64,000 nt of DNA from Ensifer sp. MPMI2T (GTDB lineage Bacteria; Pseudomonadota; Alphaproteobacteria; Rhizobiales; Rhizobiaceae). Under the pieces are notes generated by a model. The model saw only the letters and a program-made list of their open reading frames with translations, searched no databases and had not been told where the DNA came from. The stretch covers positions 1 to 64,000 of the forward strand of contig NZ_SRXN01000003.1 of the NCBI RefSeq assembly GCF_004827385.1, in the 5' to 3' direction. Below are positions 1-7,550 of this stretch, in pieces (within the stretch, counting starts at the first letter, position 1; the number at the start of each line of letters is the position of its first letter). Both the position numbers and the translations under genes were made by a program.

Positions 1-1
1 C

Positions 2-145
2 GAGCGGCGCGAAGGCGACTCGACCACGCTGGTCGCCAACAACGACAAGGCACGCGCGGTGCTCGGCTGGGAGCCGCAATACGACCTGGCGGCGATCACG
101 GAATCCGCCTGGAATTGGCATTCGCGCCGATCCGGCGGGAGGTGA
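2..145 (+). CDS. UDP-glucose 4-epimerase (GalE/ExoB family), C-terminal end only
   Basis: Only the last 47 codons lie in the window; the gene starts upstream. The reading frame entering at base 2 encodes a tail containing TLVANNDKARAVLGWEPQYD followed by a Trp-rich end, the usual C-terminus of GalE-type extended SDR epimerases that interconvert UDP-glucose and UDP-galactose. The LGWEPQYDL block is the family's typical final helix. I cannot tell galE from the exopolysaccharide paralogue exoB because the catalytic half is missing. Confidence 0.75.
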   Translation, partial: ERREGDSTTLVANNDKARAVLGWEPQYDLAAITESAWNWHSRRSGGR

Positions 146-219
146 GAGCAGGGCACAACCTTCACGAACGCGGCGGTATCGAGCCGCAATGAGGCTGTCG
201 ACGGGCGTTCATCCAGCCA

Positions 220-705
220 CTACAGTTTGTAGCCGATCTGTCGCAGCAGGTCTTTCCGCCACGCGATGTCGGCGTCGGTTTCGATACCCAGCGGTGAGGC
301 GCCATCCACCACGCCCAGCACGCCGCGGCCCAGCTCCGTTTGCGCGACGATCACCTGTGTCGGGTTGGCCGTCGCGCAGTAAATGCGGCAGACCTCTGGC
401 ACCGCACGCACCGCAGCCAGCACGTTGACTGGAAAGAATCCGTCGCCGAGGAAGATCAGGAAAGTGTGGCCGGCGCCAATGGCCAATGCGTTGTCGCGTG
501 CAAGGGTAAGCGCGGCGTCATCATTACCCGACCAGCGCACCAGCCGCTTACCGGAGGCCTCGCAGAAGGCCAGCCCGAAGCGAATGCCCGGAACCGCGCC
601 CACCAGCGCTTCGTGGAGATCTTCCACAGTCTTGATGAAATGCGACTGGCCAAAAATGAAGTTTGTTGCGTCCGGCTTGACGATGGGCACCACGGAAAGT
701 TCCAT
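220..705 (-). CDS. adenosine-specific kinase family protein
   Basis: A 161-residue single-domain protein that I recognise as the Adenosine_kin (DUF355) family by its length and by the opening VKPDATNFIFGQSHFIKTVE and the closing ADIAWRKDLLRQIGYKL. The best-known archaeal member was described as phosphorylating adenosine; the bacterial role is not established. The gene stands alone: its start lies 183 bp from the end of soxR on the same strand, and it converges on the galE-type gene. No signal peptide or membrane segment is visible, so it should be cytoplasmic. Family assignment is firm; the reaction is inferred from the family name. Confidence 0.8.
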   Translation of the reverse strand: MELSVVPIVKPDATNFIFGQSHFIKTVEDLHEALVGAVPGIRFGLAFCEASGKRLVRWSGNDDAALTLARDNALAIGAGHTFLIFLGDGFFPVNVLAAVRAVPEVCRIYCATANPTQVIVAQTELGRGVLGVVDGASPLGIETDADIAWRKDLLRQIGYKL

Positions 706-887
706 GGCTGCGCTCCTTCAAGGTAGGCACCGCAATGGTAGGTAGGCCGACTGAAGGCGATTTCAAGCGGCTACAGGCGGACGATTCGCCTCCCGCGCTG
801 CCACGTCGGCTTCGCGGATCACCCGACACGGCGTCACTTTTCGCTTCTTTGCCCCTGAGATCGTCAGCCCTATTGCCGAAGGCCGTT

Positions 888-1322
888 TCACCCCAGCCAA
901 TATCTCGGCCCCTGCCCCTTGCGTCCCGCCATGTCAGCAGGATTCGCCAGGCTGCACCGGTCGATCGACAGGCAGCCACAGCCGATGCACTCGGTAAGCC
1001 CTGACCGCAGGCGCTGCAACTCCGCGATGCGCTCGTCGATCCGCTTCCTCCACTCGCCTGACAACCGCGACCAATCCCGACGCGTCGGCACGTGATCGGC
1101 CGGCAACTTCGCGAGCTCGGCGGCGATTTCCTCAAGCGTCAGCCCAATGCGCTGGGCAAAGACGATGAAGGCGATCCGGCGCAGTACGGAGCGCGGATAA
1201 CGCCTGTGCCCCGAGCCGGCCCGCTCGGACGCGATCAGCCCGCGCTCTTCGTAGAAACGCAGGGCAGATGAGGCGACGCCACTGCGCCGCGACACGTCGG
1301 TGATCGTCAGCATCGGATCCAT
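888..1322 (-). CDS. soxR: redox-sensing MerR-family regulator SoxR
   Basis: A MerR-type activator that senses redox-active compounds or superoxide through a [2Fe-2S] cluster. The N-terminal winged helix (about residues 5-45, with SALRFYEERGLI) is followed by a dimerisation helix and the diagnostic cluster motif CIGCGC...C, with cysteines at residues 112, 115, 117 and 123. Total length (144 residues) fits SoxR. I chose the ATG at 1322; an upstream ATG at 1340 would add six poorly conserved residues, and one at 1313 is also possible. The gene is divergent from a short-chain dehydrogenase whose promoter contains a SoxR box, so it probably activates that operon rather than a soxS gene, as is usual outside enterics. 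Confidence 0.93.
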   Translation of the reverse strand: MDPMLTITDVSRRSGVASSALRFYEERGLIASERAGSGHRRYPRSVLRRIAFIVFAQRIGLTLEEIAAELAKLPADHVPTRRDWSRLSGEWRKRIDERIAELQRLRSGLTECIGCGCLSIDRCSLANPADMAGRKGQGPRYWLG

Positions 1323-1347
1323 GCATAAACCAGAGCACAATTCTCGC

Positions 1348-1378
1348 TTGACTTCAAGTTAACTTGAACTTGTAGCAC
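1348..1378 (+). promoter_or_regulatory. SoxR-activated promoter with SoxR box
   Basis: A perfect palindrome CAAGTTAACTTG at 1355-1366, extended to TTCAAGTTAACTTGAA at 1353-1368, matches the classical SoxR box. It sits between a -35-like TTGACT (1348-1353) and a -10-like TAGCAC (1373-1378) separated by 19 bp, the over-long spacer typical of MerR-family activated promoters. It reads toward the dehydrogenase gene at 1409. Confidence 0.88.
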
Positions 1379-1408
1379 TGCTGCTACGGATATGAAGGAG
1401 CACCGACA

Positions 1409-2131
1409 ATGCAGACGAATGTCGAACTTCAGGGACTTCGCGTGGCGGTCACCGGCGGCACGTCCGGTCTCGGACTGGCGCTTGTGCGGCAGCTTGCCGC
1501 GCAGGGTGCGTCCGTCGCCTTCGTCGCCCGCACCGCTGCGAACGTCGAAGGTGTCGCCGCCGAGACGGGCGCGCACGGCATTGTCGGCGACGTCGGCAAG
1601 AAGGATGACATCTACCCGCTCGCGATGCAGGTCACTGCCAGCCTCGGCGGGCTCGACGTCCTGATCAACAATGCCTCGAGTCTCGGTCCTGTGCCTCTGG
1701 CACTTCTTGGCGATACCGAGTGCGAGGAGCTGGAAGCAGCGCTTGCGGTCAGCTTACTCGGCGCGTTCCGGCTGACGAAGGTCCTGTTCGGCGCGCTCGC
1801 AGCGTCCGCACGCGAGGGCCGTGGCGCGCTGGTGATCAATATCTCCAGCGACGCGGCAGTGAACGCCTATCCCGGCTGGGGTGCGTATGGGGCGAGCAAG
1901 GCCGCTCTTGCTCATCTGACCGCGATTTGGGACGAGGAGGCGAAAGCCGATGGCATAAGGCTTCTCGCGGTCGATCCTGGCGATATGGACACCCCGCTCC
2001 ACGCGCTGGCGCTTCCGGACGCCGATCCGTCAACATTGAAGGCCCCCGAGCTCGCGGCTACCGAGATAATCGAAAAGATGCTCGATGCGTTGCCGGTCCG
2101 CGCTGGGCTTTTCTCCGAGGAACAAGCATGA
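1409..2131 (+). CDS. short-chain dehydrogenase/reductase, SoxR-regulated
   Basis: A 240-residue classical SDR: NAD(P)-binding TGGTSGLG near residue 15, NNAS near 85, catalytic Ser (INISSD) and YGASK near residues 145-160. It should be a soluble NAD(P)-dependent oxidoreductase; the substrate is unknown. A GAAGGAG ribosome-binding site at about 1394-1400 supports the ATG at 1409. The gene lies directly downstream of the SoxR-type promoter, and its stop overlaps the start of the QueA-like gene (ATGA), so the two form one translationally coupled operon. Redox-cycling compounds, which SoxR senses, are plausible substrates, but that is inference. Confidence 0.85.
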   Translation: MQTNVELQGLRVAVTGGTSGLGLALVRQLAAQGASVAFVARTAANVEGVAAETGAHGIVGDVGKKDDIYPLAMQVTASLGGLDVLINNASSLGPVPLALLGDTECEELEAALAVSLLGAFRLTKVLFGALAASAREGRGALVINISSDAAVNAYPGWGAYGASKAALAHLTAIWDEEAKADGIRLLAVDPGDMDTPLHALALPDADPSTLKAPELAATEIIEKMLDALPVRAGLFSEEQA

Positions 2132-3237
2132 TTGCCGCAGACCGTCCCGATCGGCGCTCCGCCAGACTGTTCGTCGTCGAGGCGAATGGCACGATGCGCG
2201 ACCTGCCGCGCACCAAGCTTGCGACAACGTTCAATCCCGGCGATCTGGTCGTCGCCAATGACGCCGCGACCTTGCCTGCGAGCTTGCACGGCACGCATGT
2301 CGGAAGCGATGAGGCGATCGAGATCCGCCTGGCGGGCTGGCTGGCATTTCCCGATCCGACCCGCTTCATGGCGATTGCCTTCGGGGCGGGCGATCACCGC
2401 ACGCGCACGGAAGACCGGCTGCCGCCGCCCGCGCTGTCACTCGGCGACCGCCTCCGGCTCGGCTCTCTCGAAGCCATCGTCGAGCGGGTTCTCGATCATT
2501 CTCGACTTCTCGAGCTGCGCTTCCTAGGCAACCGTGGGGCGGTGCTGGCAGGCATGGCGCAGCATGGCCGGCCGATCCAATACGCGCATGTGCCCGAACC
2601 GTTGGCACTGTGGGACGTTTGGACGAAGATTGCCGCCCGGTTGGTCGCGTTCGAGGCGCCGTCGGCAGGCTTCGCGCTCGACTGGCGCACGCTCCAAGCC
2701 TGGCGTCGGCGCGGCGTCGACTTCGCAACACTCACGCATGCCGCGGGCGTTTCTTCCACCGGCGATCCCACGCTTGACTTGCGCCTTCCTTTCGATGAGC
2801 CGTATCGCATCCCCGAGCGCACCGCGGCGCAGGTCGCGAGGGCGAAGCTCTGCGGCGGCCGCGTCATCGCGATTGGCACGAGCGTCGTGCGCGCGCTCGA
2901 GGCAGCATCCAATCCCGATGGGAGCGCGCGCGCCGGAGATGGCATTGCGACAGGGCGCATCGCGCGAGGCACGCCGCTTCGCGTGGTCGATGCGCTTCTC
3001 ACCGGCGTCCACCAGCCCGGCGAAAGCCATTTCGAGCTCCTGCGCGCCTTTGCCGACGATACTCTCCTCGCCAAGGCCTCCGCAGCGCTCACCGCGTCTT
3101 GCTACCGCACGCATGAATTCGGCGATTCCGTGCTGCTCAATCGCCAACCGCAGCTTCGATCGGCGCCGACAGTACTTGGCCGAGGTGCTCAAGACGAAGC
3201 CTCTGATCAGGGCGTTGTCGTGATGCCGGCAAGATAG
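2128..3237 (+). CDS. QueA-like S-adenosylmethionine:tRNA ribosyltransferase-isomerase paralogue
   Basis: A 369-residue protein of the QueA fold: RSARLFVV near the start, PGDLVVANDAATLPASL near residue 40, and C-terminal RVIAIGTSVVRALEAA and LLTGVHQPGESHFELLRAF blocks that match the S-adenosylmethionine-binding family. Authentic QueA makes epoxyqueuosine in tRNA. This copy lacks the usual N-terminal opening of about 15-20 residues and diverges in the middle, so it may be a paralogue with another substrate. I take the ATG at 2128, which overlaps the dehydrogenase stop; a longer in-frame reading from 1720 is only read-through of the previous gene. Coupling to a SoxR target suggests oxidative-stress regulation. 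Confidence 0.75.
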   Translation: MIAADRPDRRSARLFVVEANGTMRDLPRTKLATTFNPGDLVVANDAATLPASLHGTHVGSDEAIEIRLAGWLAFPDPTRFMAIAFGAGDHRTRTEDRLPPPALSLGDRLRLGSLEAIVERVLDHSRLLELRFLGNRGAVLAGMAQHGRPIQYAHVPEPLALWDVWTKIAARLVAFEAPSAGFALDWRTLQAWRRRGVDFATLTHAAGVSSTGDPTLDLRLPFDEPYRIPERTAAQVARAKLCGGRVIAIGTSVVRALEAASNPDGSARAGDGIATGRIARGTPLRVVDALLTGVHQPGESHFELLRAFADDTLLAKASAALTASCYRTHEFGDSVLLNRQPQLRSAPTVLGRGAQDEASDQGVVVMPAR

Positions 3238-3489
3238 AAGGTATTCCCGGCGTCCGGCCCACCCGCCGCCTCGATAAGGCGCGATGTTCACGAATGCTGC
3301 TATAACGCTACGGAGCGTCAGGTTGCATCGCACTTTCCAGGCTCGTTGCGCGTGTTGGATGTCCGCCGGGGCACCCGGTGCAGGTTCGGAGGACCAGCAA
3401 AGCGGGAAGCCATGCCCGCAAAGATGACCTGTCGCCAGAAAATCAACATATCGATAATGGGAGGCAATTGCATCTCCTTCAGCGAGGCG

Positions 3490-4074
3490 TCACGCAACGT
3501 AGGCCAGCCCGATACCGGCGCTCAGGATCACCGTGCCGGCGATGCGAAGCGCCGCCGAGGCGGCCGCGTCATGTCGGGAAAGCCCACGGCAGACGGCGAT
3601 GCCAGTCACGTGCAGGATCACAGTGGCGCCAACGAAACCGAAGATATAGCCGAGGGGAGCAGCGGCCGGCCCCTCAACTCCATGGACGAAACCATGGAAG
3701 AAGCCGAAGGCGGCGGTGCCCGTGACAGCGAGGGTGACCGGCATGTTTGCGTTCGCGATCAACGCCGCGCCCAAGAGGACGATGGAGGTCAGGATCGCCG
3801 CTTCCGCAAGCGGCACAGTCATGCCGGTCATGGCCACCGCTGCGCCGGCGACCATTGCCGAGACGAAGGCCGCCGGCAATCGCCAGAGCACCGGGCCGCC
3901 AGGGCGCGCGGCAATCAGTCCGACGGCGATTATGGCGAGCAGGTGGTCAAGGCCCGAGAATGGGTGGAGGAAGCCGCTTGCGACACCGTGAACATGGTCG
4001 CCGGTATGGGCCAGAGCCCGATCGGGCAGGGTGGTGAGAAGGACGGCGAGCGCGGTGAGGGTCCGGAAGTTCAT
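3490..4074 (-). CDS. hupE: HupE/UreJ-family nickel permease
   Basis: A 194-residue membrane protein with a cleavable signal (ends near ALAHTGDH) and about six transmembrane helices. The family signature HPFSGLDHLLAIIAVG and the later FGFFHGFVHG are present; their His and Asp residues bind metal in HupE/UreJ proteins, which import Ni(II) for hydrogenase or urease. Here it is the last gene of the guanidine operon, 25 bp after the His-rich gene. No hydrogenase or urease gene is nearby, so the likely client is the ureohydrolase of the same operon. Family is clear; the client is inferred. Confidence 0.85.
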   Translation of the reverse strand: MNFRTLTALAVLLTTLPDRALAHTGDHVHGVASGFLHPFSGLDHLLAIIAVGLIAARPGGPVLWRLPAAFVSAMVAGAAVAMTGMTVPLAEAAILTSIVLLGAALIANANMPVTLAVTGTAAFGFFHGFVHGVEGPAAAPLGYIFGFVGATVILHVTGIAVCRGLSRHDAAASAALRIAGTVILSAGIGLAYVA

Positions 4075-4099
4075 GGCGTTGCCTTTCTGAAGGAAGAGT

Positions 4100-4639
4100 T
4101 CATTCGGTCGGTCGGATCTCGAAATGCGAGGCGTCGGTCCGGTCCTTGAGCTTGCGAGCTTCGGCGAAGGACAGACGGACGACCTCTCGGCCGTCGTGAT
4201 AGAGGAAGCAGAGGTCGTGGCGGTGCGAGGTCATGCGTGCGGGCAGCACGTCGTAGCGTACGCCGCTGCCACCGAGCAGCGGCACGACCGCGCCGATATC
4301 CGTACGATCCGCCGTCTCGACACGAAGCAGATGCAGGCATTTCCCGGAAGCCTCGACACCGACGAAGGGAACGCCCGCGAGCCTGAGAAAGCTCGTCGGA
4401 TCGCTCGCGCGGGCGAAGTTCTCCACGAAAGTCGCCTCAACGAGATCGAGATCACGCTCGCGTGGCGGCGACACGTCCTCGCTTTCGGGGCGATGTGGAA
4501 CCTGCCATTGTACGGTGCGGCTCTGTCGGTTATGGCCGGGACCGGCGTGCTGATGGCTGCTGTGGTGATGGTCGTGACCGTGGTCATGATGGTGCGAATG
4601 AGCGCCGTGATTGTGATGATTTCCGCCGTGCATGGCCAT
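4100..4639 (-). CDS. histidine-rich protein of the guanidine operon (putative metal chaperone)
   Basis: A 179-residue protein with an N-terminal metal-binding tail: about 15 histidines within the first 36 residues (for example HSHHHDHGHDHHHSSHQH). The remaining ~140 residues form a globular domain I do not recognise. Such tails bind nickel, zinc or cobalt in SlyD, HypB and UreE-type proteins. It starts 4 bp after the ureohydrolase stop and precedes the HupE permease, so a role in storing or delivering nickel to the ureohydrolase is a reasonable inference. No nucleotide-binding motif is visible, so it is not a HypB-type GTPase. Confidence 0.7.
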   Translation of the reverse strand: MAMHGGNHHNHGAHSHHHDHGHDHHHSSHQHAGPGHNRQSRTVQWQVPHRPESEDVSPPRERDLDLVEATFVENFARASDPTSFLRLAGVPFVGVEASGKCLHLLRVETADRTDIGAVVPLLGGSGVRYDVLPARMTSHRHDLCFLYHDGREVVRLSFAEARKLKDRTDASHFEIRPTE

Positions 4640-4643
4640 CTCC

Positions 4644-5849
4644 TCAGAAGCTCACCGGCTTGTCGATCAGGTGCTTGTGAGAGCCGAGCTTGCCATGCGC
4701 TACCAGCGAGCCCAGCGCCTCCACCACCACCCGTACACCGAAGAGCGCCGTAATGTCGGAGGTGTCGTAGGGCGGGCTCACCTCAACGACCTCGAGCCCG
4801 CAAAGCCCCTCGGCCGCGACCATGCCGAGGATCTTCAGCGCCTCGCGCGGAAGGAAGCCGCCCGGTTCAGGCCAACCGGTGCCGGGCACGAAGCCGCAGT
4901 CGATACTGTCCACGTCGAAGGAGATGTAGACGGCGTCGGCGTCCTTCCAGGCGAGTTCGAGCGCAATCTCGGCTGTCTTCTCCGGACCAAGCTTTTCGAT
5001 GTCGTCGATCGTCAGAACGTTGGTGCCGCGCTCGCGCGCCACCTTCACGCCGTCGCGCGGCACCTGCCAGCCGCCGATGCCGAGTTGCACGAGGTTCTTC
5101 GGCGAGACGTTCGGCAGATTAGTCGCCCAGAACCACGGCGTCGTGTGCATGCGCTCGTCGAGATCCTTTTCCTGGATATCGATGTGGCGATCGAAATGGA
5201 TGATGCCGATGCGTTTGGAGGTGCATTCGGCAATGCCGCGCACGCAGGGAAAGCCGATCGAGTGGTCGCCCCCGAGCATGATCGGTAGCGCGCCGGAGGA
5301 AAAGACATGCGCAACGCCGCGGGTGATTTGGTCGAAGCTCTTTTCCAGATTGGCAGGAATGGTGAAGACGTCGCCGGCGTCGCAGAGCGTCATCTGTTCG
5401 CGCAGATCCACACCCATCTCGTAATTGTAGGGCGTGTACAGCGCGGAAATCCGACGGATGCCCTGCGGCCCGAAACGCGTGCCCGGACGATAGGTCGTGC
5501 CGCTGTCGAAAGGGATGCCGAGGACGGCCGCATCGTATTTGCCGACGTCGCGCACGTTTTCGACGTAGGGCGCCTTCAGGAACGTGTTGATGCCGGCGAA
5601 ATGCGGCAGTTCGCCCCGCGCGAAGGTCGGGATCGACTTGTCCGTCAGGCTCTCCGATCCCGGCAGGCCCATTTCGAGCGCCCATTGCTTTTCCCGCCCC
5701 CAGCCCTTGCCGGAAAGCTTCGCCTCGGCCTCGAGCGCCTTCCAGCCCTGGCTGTCGAGCATGTTGAAATCCGGATGATGGCGGCGCTTGCGAACGGGCG
5801 TCTGCATCGCGCCGGCGCGACGGGATTGGCGGCTTGGGGGTTCACGCAT
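4644..5849 (-). CDS. gdmH: guanidine hydrolase-like ureohydrolase (GdmH-type, arginase/agmatinase superfamily)
   Basis: A 401-residue ureohydrolase with the binuclear metal motifs GGDHS (193-197), HFDRHID (218-224) and SFDVDSID (310-317), then PGTGWPEPGG. Agmatinases are nearer 300-350 residues and usually carry DAHxD; this protein has a ~100-residue N-terminal extension and DRHID, features I associate with the nickel-dependent guanidinases (GdmH, cyanobacterial Sll1077) that split guanidine into urea and ammonium. The decisive context is a guanidine-I riboswitch at the head of the operon, a nitrate/taurine-type ABC importer upstream and nickel-handling genes downstream. Its start overlaps the ATPase gene by 8 bp. 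Annotation as agmatinase (speB) would be the automatic but probably wrong call. Confidence 0.8.
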   Translation of the reverse strand: MREPPSRQSRRAGAMQTPVRKRRHHPDFNMLDSQGWKALEAEAKLSGKGWGREKQWALEMGLPGSESLTDKSIPTFARGELPHFAGINTFLKAPYVENVRDVGKYDAAVLGIPFDSGTTYRPGTRFGPQGIRRISALYTPYNYEMGVDLREQMTLCDAGDVFTIPANLEKSFDQITRGVAHVFSSGALPIMLGGDHSIGFPCVRGIAECTSKRIGIIHFDRHIDIQEKDLDERMHTTPWFWATNLPNVSPKNLVQLGIGGWQVPRDGVKVARERGTNVLTIDDIEKLGPEKTAEIALELAWKDADAVYISFDVDSIDCGFVPGTGWPEPGGFLPREALKILGMVAAEGLCGLEVVEVSPPYDTSDITALFGVRVVVEALGSLVAHGKLGSHKHLIDKPVSF

Positions 5850-6648
5850 GGGGCATGCTCCTCTTGGTTTCCTGGGATACGGTACTGGTCTCGATCGGCC
5901 GCGAAAAGCCGAGTACCGGGACAGGCCCGTCGCGGCTCAAATCGAGGTCGTAGATGATGCGGGCGCCGTAGCGCTCAGGCGCTTGCGGATCGATGCGCGG
6001 CCGATCGAAGGCGAGCAGCCGCGTCCCGAGACCGAAGGCCTCCTTGAGATCGTGGGTGACCATGATCACGGTCATGCCGCGCTCGCGCCATAGCGGCTTG
6101 ATCAGCGCGTGCATCTGCGCCCTGGTACCCGGGTCGAGTGCGCCGAAGGGCTCATCGAGCAGCAGCACCTTCGGTTCCTTGGCGAGCGCCTGGGCAATCG
6201 CCAGCCGTTGCTGCTGGCCGCCTGAAAGGGCGCTCGGATACTTCCAAGCGTGCTCGCTGAGGCCCACCGCTTCAAGAAGCGCTTCCGCCTTCTCGCTGGC
6301 CGCCTTTCGCTTCGCTCCAAACAACTTGGCCGTGAACGGGCTTTCGGCGAATTCGAAGGCGATCAGGACGTTCTGCAGAACGTTGAGGTGCGGAAAAACG
6401 GAATAGCGCTGGAAGACTACGCCGCGGTCCGGACCCGGCTCGGCCGGCAGCGCCGCTCCATCGAGCGTGATGATGCCGCGCGTCGGCCGTTCCTGCCCGA
6501 GAATCATCCGGAGAAAGGTGGATTTGCCGCAGCCCGAGGGGCCGACGACGGAGACGAAGGCGCCGGAGGCGATGTCGAGCGAGATGGTTTCGAGCACGAT
6601 CTGGTCGCCATATTCCATCCAGACGTTATGGACGCGGATCTGGCTCAT
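5842..6648 (-). CDS. ABC transporter ATPase, NitT/TauT type, of the guanidine operon
   Basis: A 268-residue ATPase: Walker A GPSGCGKST near residue 37, Q-loop VVFQRYSVFPH, signature LSGGQQQR near 142, Walker B VLLLDEPFGALD and the switch His in MVTHDL. It matches the TauB/SsuB/NrtD group that energises import of small nitrogen or sulphur compounds. It overlaps the permease gene stop (ATGA) and the ureohydrolase start, so all are co-translated. Because the operon is headed by a guanidine riboswitch, guanidine or a guanidinium compound is the likely cargo. Confidence 0.88.
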   Translation of the reverse strand: MSQIRVHNVWMEYGDQIVLETISLDIASGAFVSVVGPSGCGKSTFLRMILGQERPTRGIITLDGAALPAEPGPDRGVVFQRYSVFPHLNVLQNVLIAFEFAESPFTAKLFGAKRKAASEKAEALLEAVGLSEHAWKYPSALSGGQQQRLAIAQALAKEPKVLLLDEPFGALDPGTRAQMHALIKPLWRERGMTVIMVTHDLKEAFGLGTRLLAFDRPRIDPQAPERYGARIIYDLDLSRDGPVPVLGFSRPIETSTVSQETKRSMPHA

Positions 6649-7469
6649 CGGCGCGTCTCCTGGACGTAGGCCCAGGGGAAGCCGCGCCGCGCGATCCGCG
6701 CCAGCAGCCAGTCGAGGACGTAGGCGATGAGGGTGATCCAGGCGACGTAGGGCAGGATCACGTCCATGGCGAGATAGCGCCGGACGAGGAAAATCCGGTA
6801 GCCAAGGCCGCTTTCTGCGGCGATCGCTTCCGCCGAGATCAAGAAGAGGAAGGCCGGGCCGAGCGATAGCCTGAGCGCTTCGATGAGCCGCGGCATCGCC
6901 TGCGGCAGTGCCACGCGCAACATCAGTTGCCAGGTGGAGGCGCCGAGCGTCTGCGCCTTGACGATTTGCTCGCTCGGGATGGCGGCGACGGTCATGGCGA
7001 GGTCACGAACGAGGAAGGGCGCGATGCCGATCACGATCAGCACGACCTTGGAGAGTTCACCAAGACCGAAGACGATGAAGAGCACCGGCAGGATGGCCAT
7101 CGGCGGGATCATCGAAATGACGGCGACGAGCGGCGACAGCCCAGCGCTTGCCACCGGAAGCAGCCCGAGCGTCAGCCCGAGCACCAGGCCGATGGCGGCG
7201 GCCGCGCCGAGGCCGATGAGCAGCCGCTGAAGGCTCGCCGCGGTATCCGACCAGAGGGTCAGGTCTCCCGACCGCCGGTCGGGTTCGGTCGCCAGCCGGT
7301 CGATGCTTGTCGCCATTTCCGCGATCGGCGGCAGCAGCTTATCGCCCGGATTTGCGGCGCGCCGCTCGGCCGAGACGACGACATAGAGGCAGGCGAGCAG
7401 CAGGAAAGGCAGGAGGGCAAGCAGGATCCGCGTTCCCGATCCCGGGACGATATTGATGGCACGTCGCAT
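6645..7469 (-). CDS. ABC transporter permease, NitT/TauT type, of the guanidine operon
   Basis: A 274-residue inner-membrane protein with about six helices and the EAA cytoplasmic loop (EALRLSLGPAFLFLISAEAIA), typical of TauC/SsuC permeases. I chose the ATG at 7469, which is preceded by a GGGA-type site; a GTG at 7496 would add nine residues without a visible ribosome-binding site. It works with the adjacent ATPase, whose start overlaps its stop, and with the periplasmic binding protein encoded 81 bp upstream. Confidence 0.85.
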   Translation of the reverse strand: MRRAINIVPGSGTRILLALLPFLLLACLYVVVSAERRAANPGDKLLPPIAEMATSIDRLATEPDRRSGDLTLWSDTAASLQRLLIGLGAAAAIGLVLGLTLGLLPVASAGLSPLVAVISMIPPMAILPVLFIVFGLGELSKVVLIVIGIAPFLVRDLAMTVAAIPSEQIVKAQTLGASTWQLMLRVALPQAMPRLIEALRLSLGPAFLFLISAEAIAAESGLGYRIFLVRRYLAMDVILPYVAWITLIAYVLDWLLARIARRGFPWAYVQETRR

Positions 7470-7550
7470 GGGCCGTTTCCCATCTTGGAGAGGCACGTCG
7501 GGGCTAAGATCGGCAGGGCAGCGTTGGCCACCCGGCCCGACTGGAAGAAG

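Noticed and set aside
1720..2127. N-terminal extension of the QueA-like protein
   Set aside because: It lies inside the dehydrogenase gene in another frame; the ATG at 2128 overlaps the dehydrogenase stop as in a coupled operon.
3346..4149. Plus-strand frame opposite the HupE gene
   Set aside because: Highly charged, motif-free antisense of a well-recognised membrane protein gene.
4644..5849. Annotation as agmatinase (speB) in polyamine metabolism
   Set aside because: The long N-terminal extension, DRHID variant, guanidine riboswitch and importer context fit guanidine hydrolysis better; no polyamine gene is nearby.
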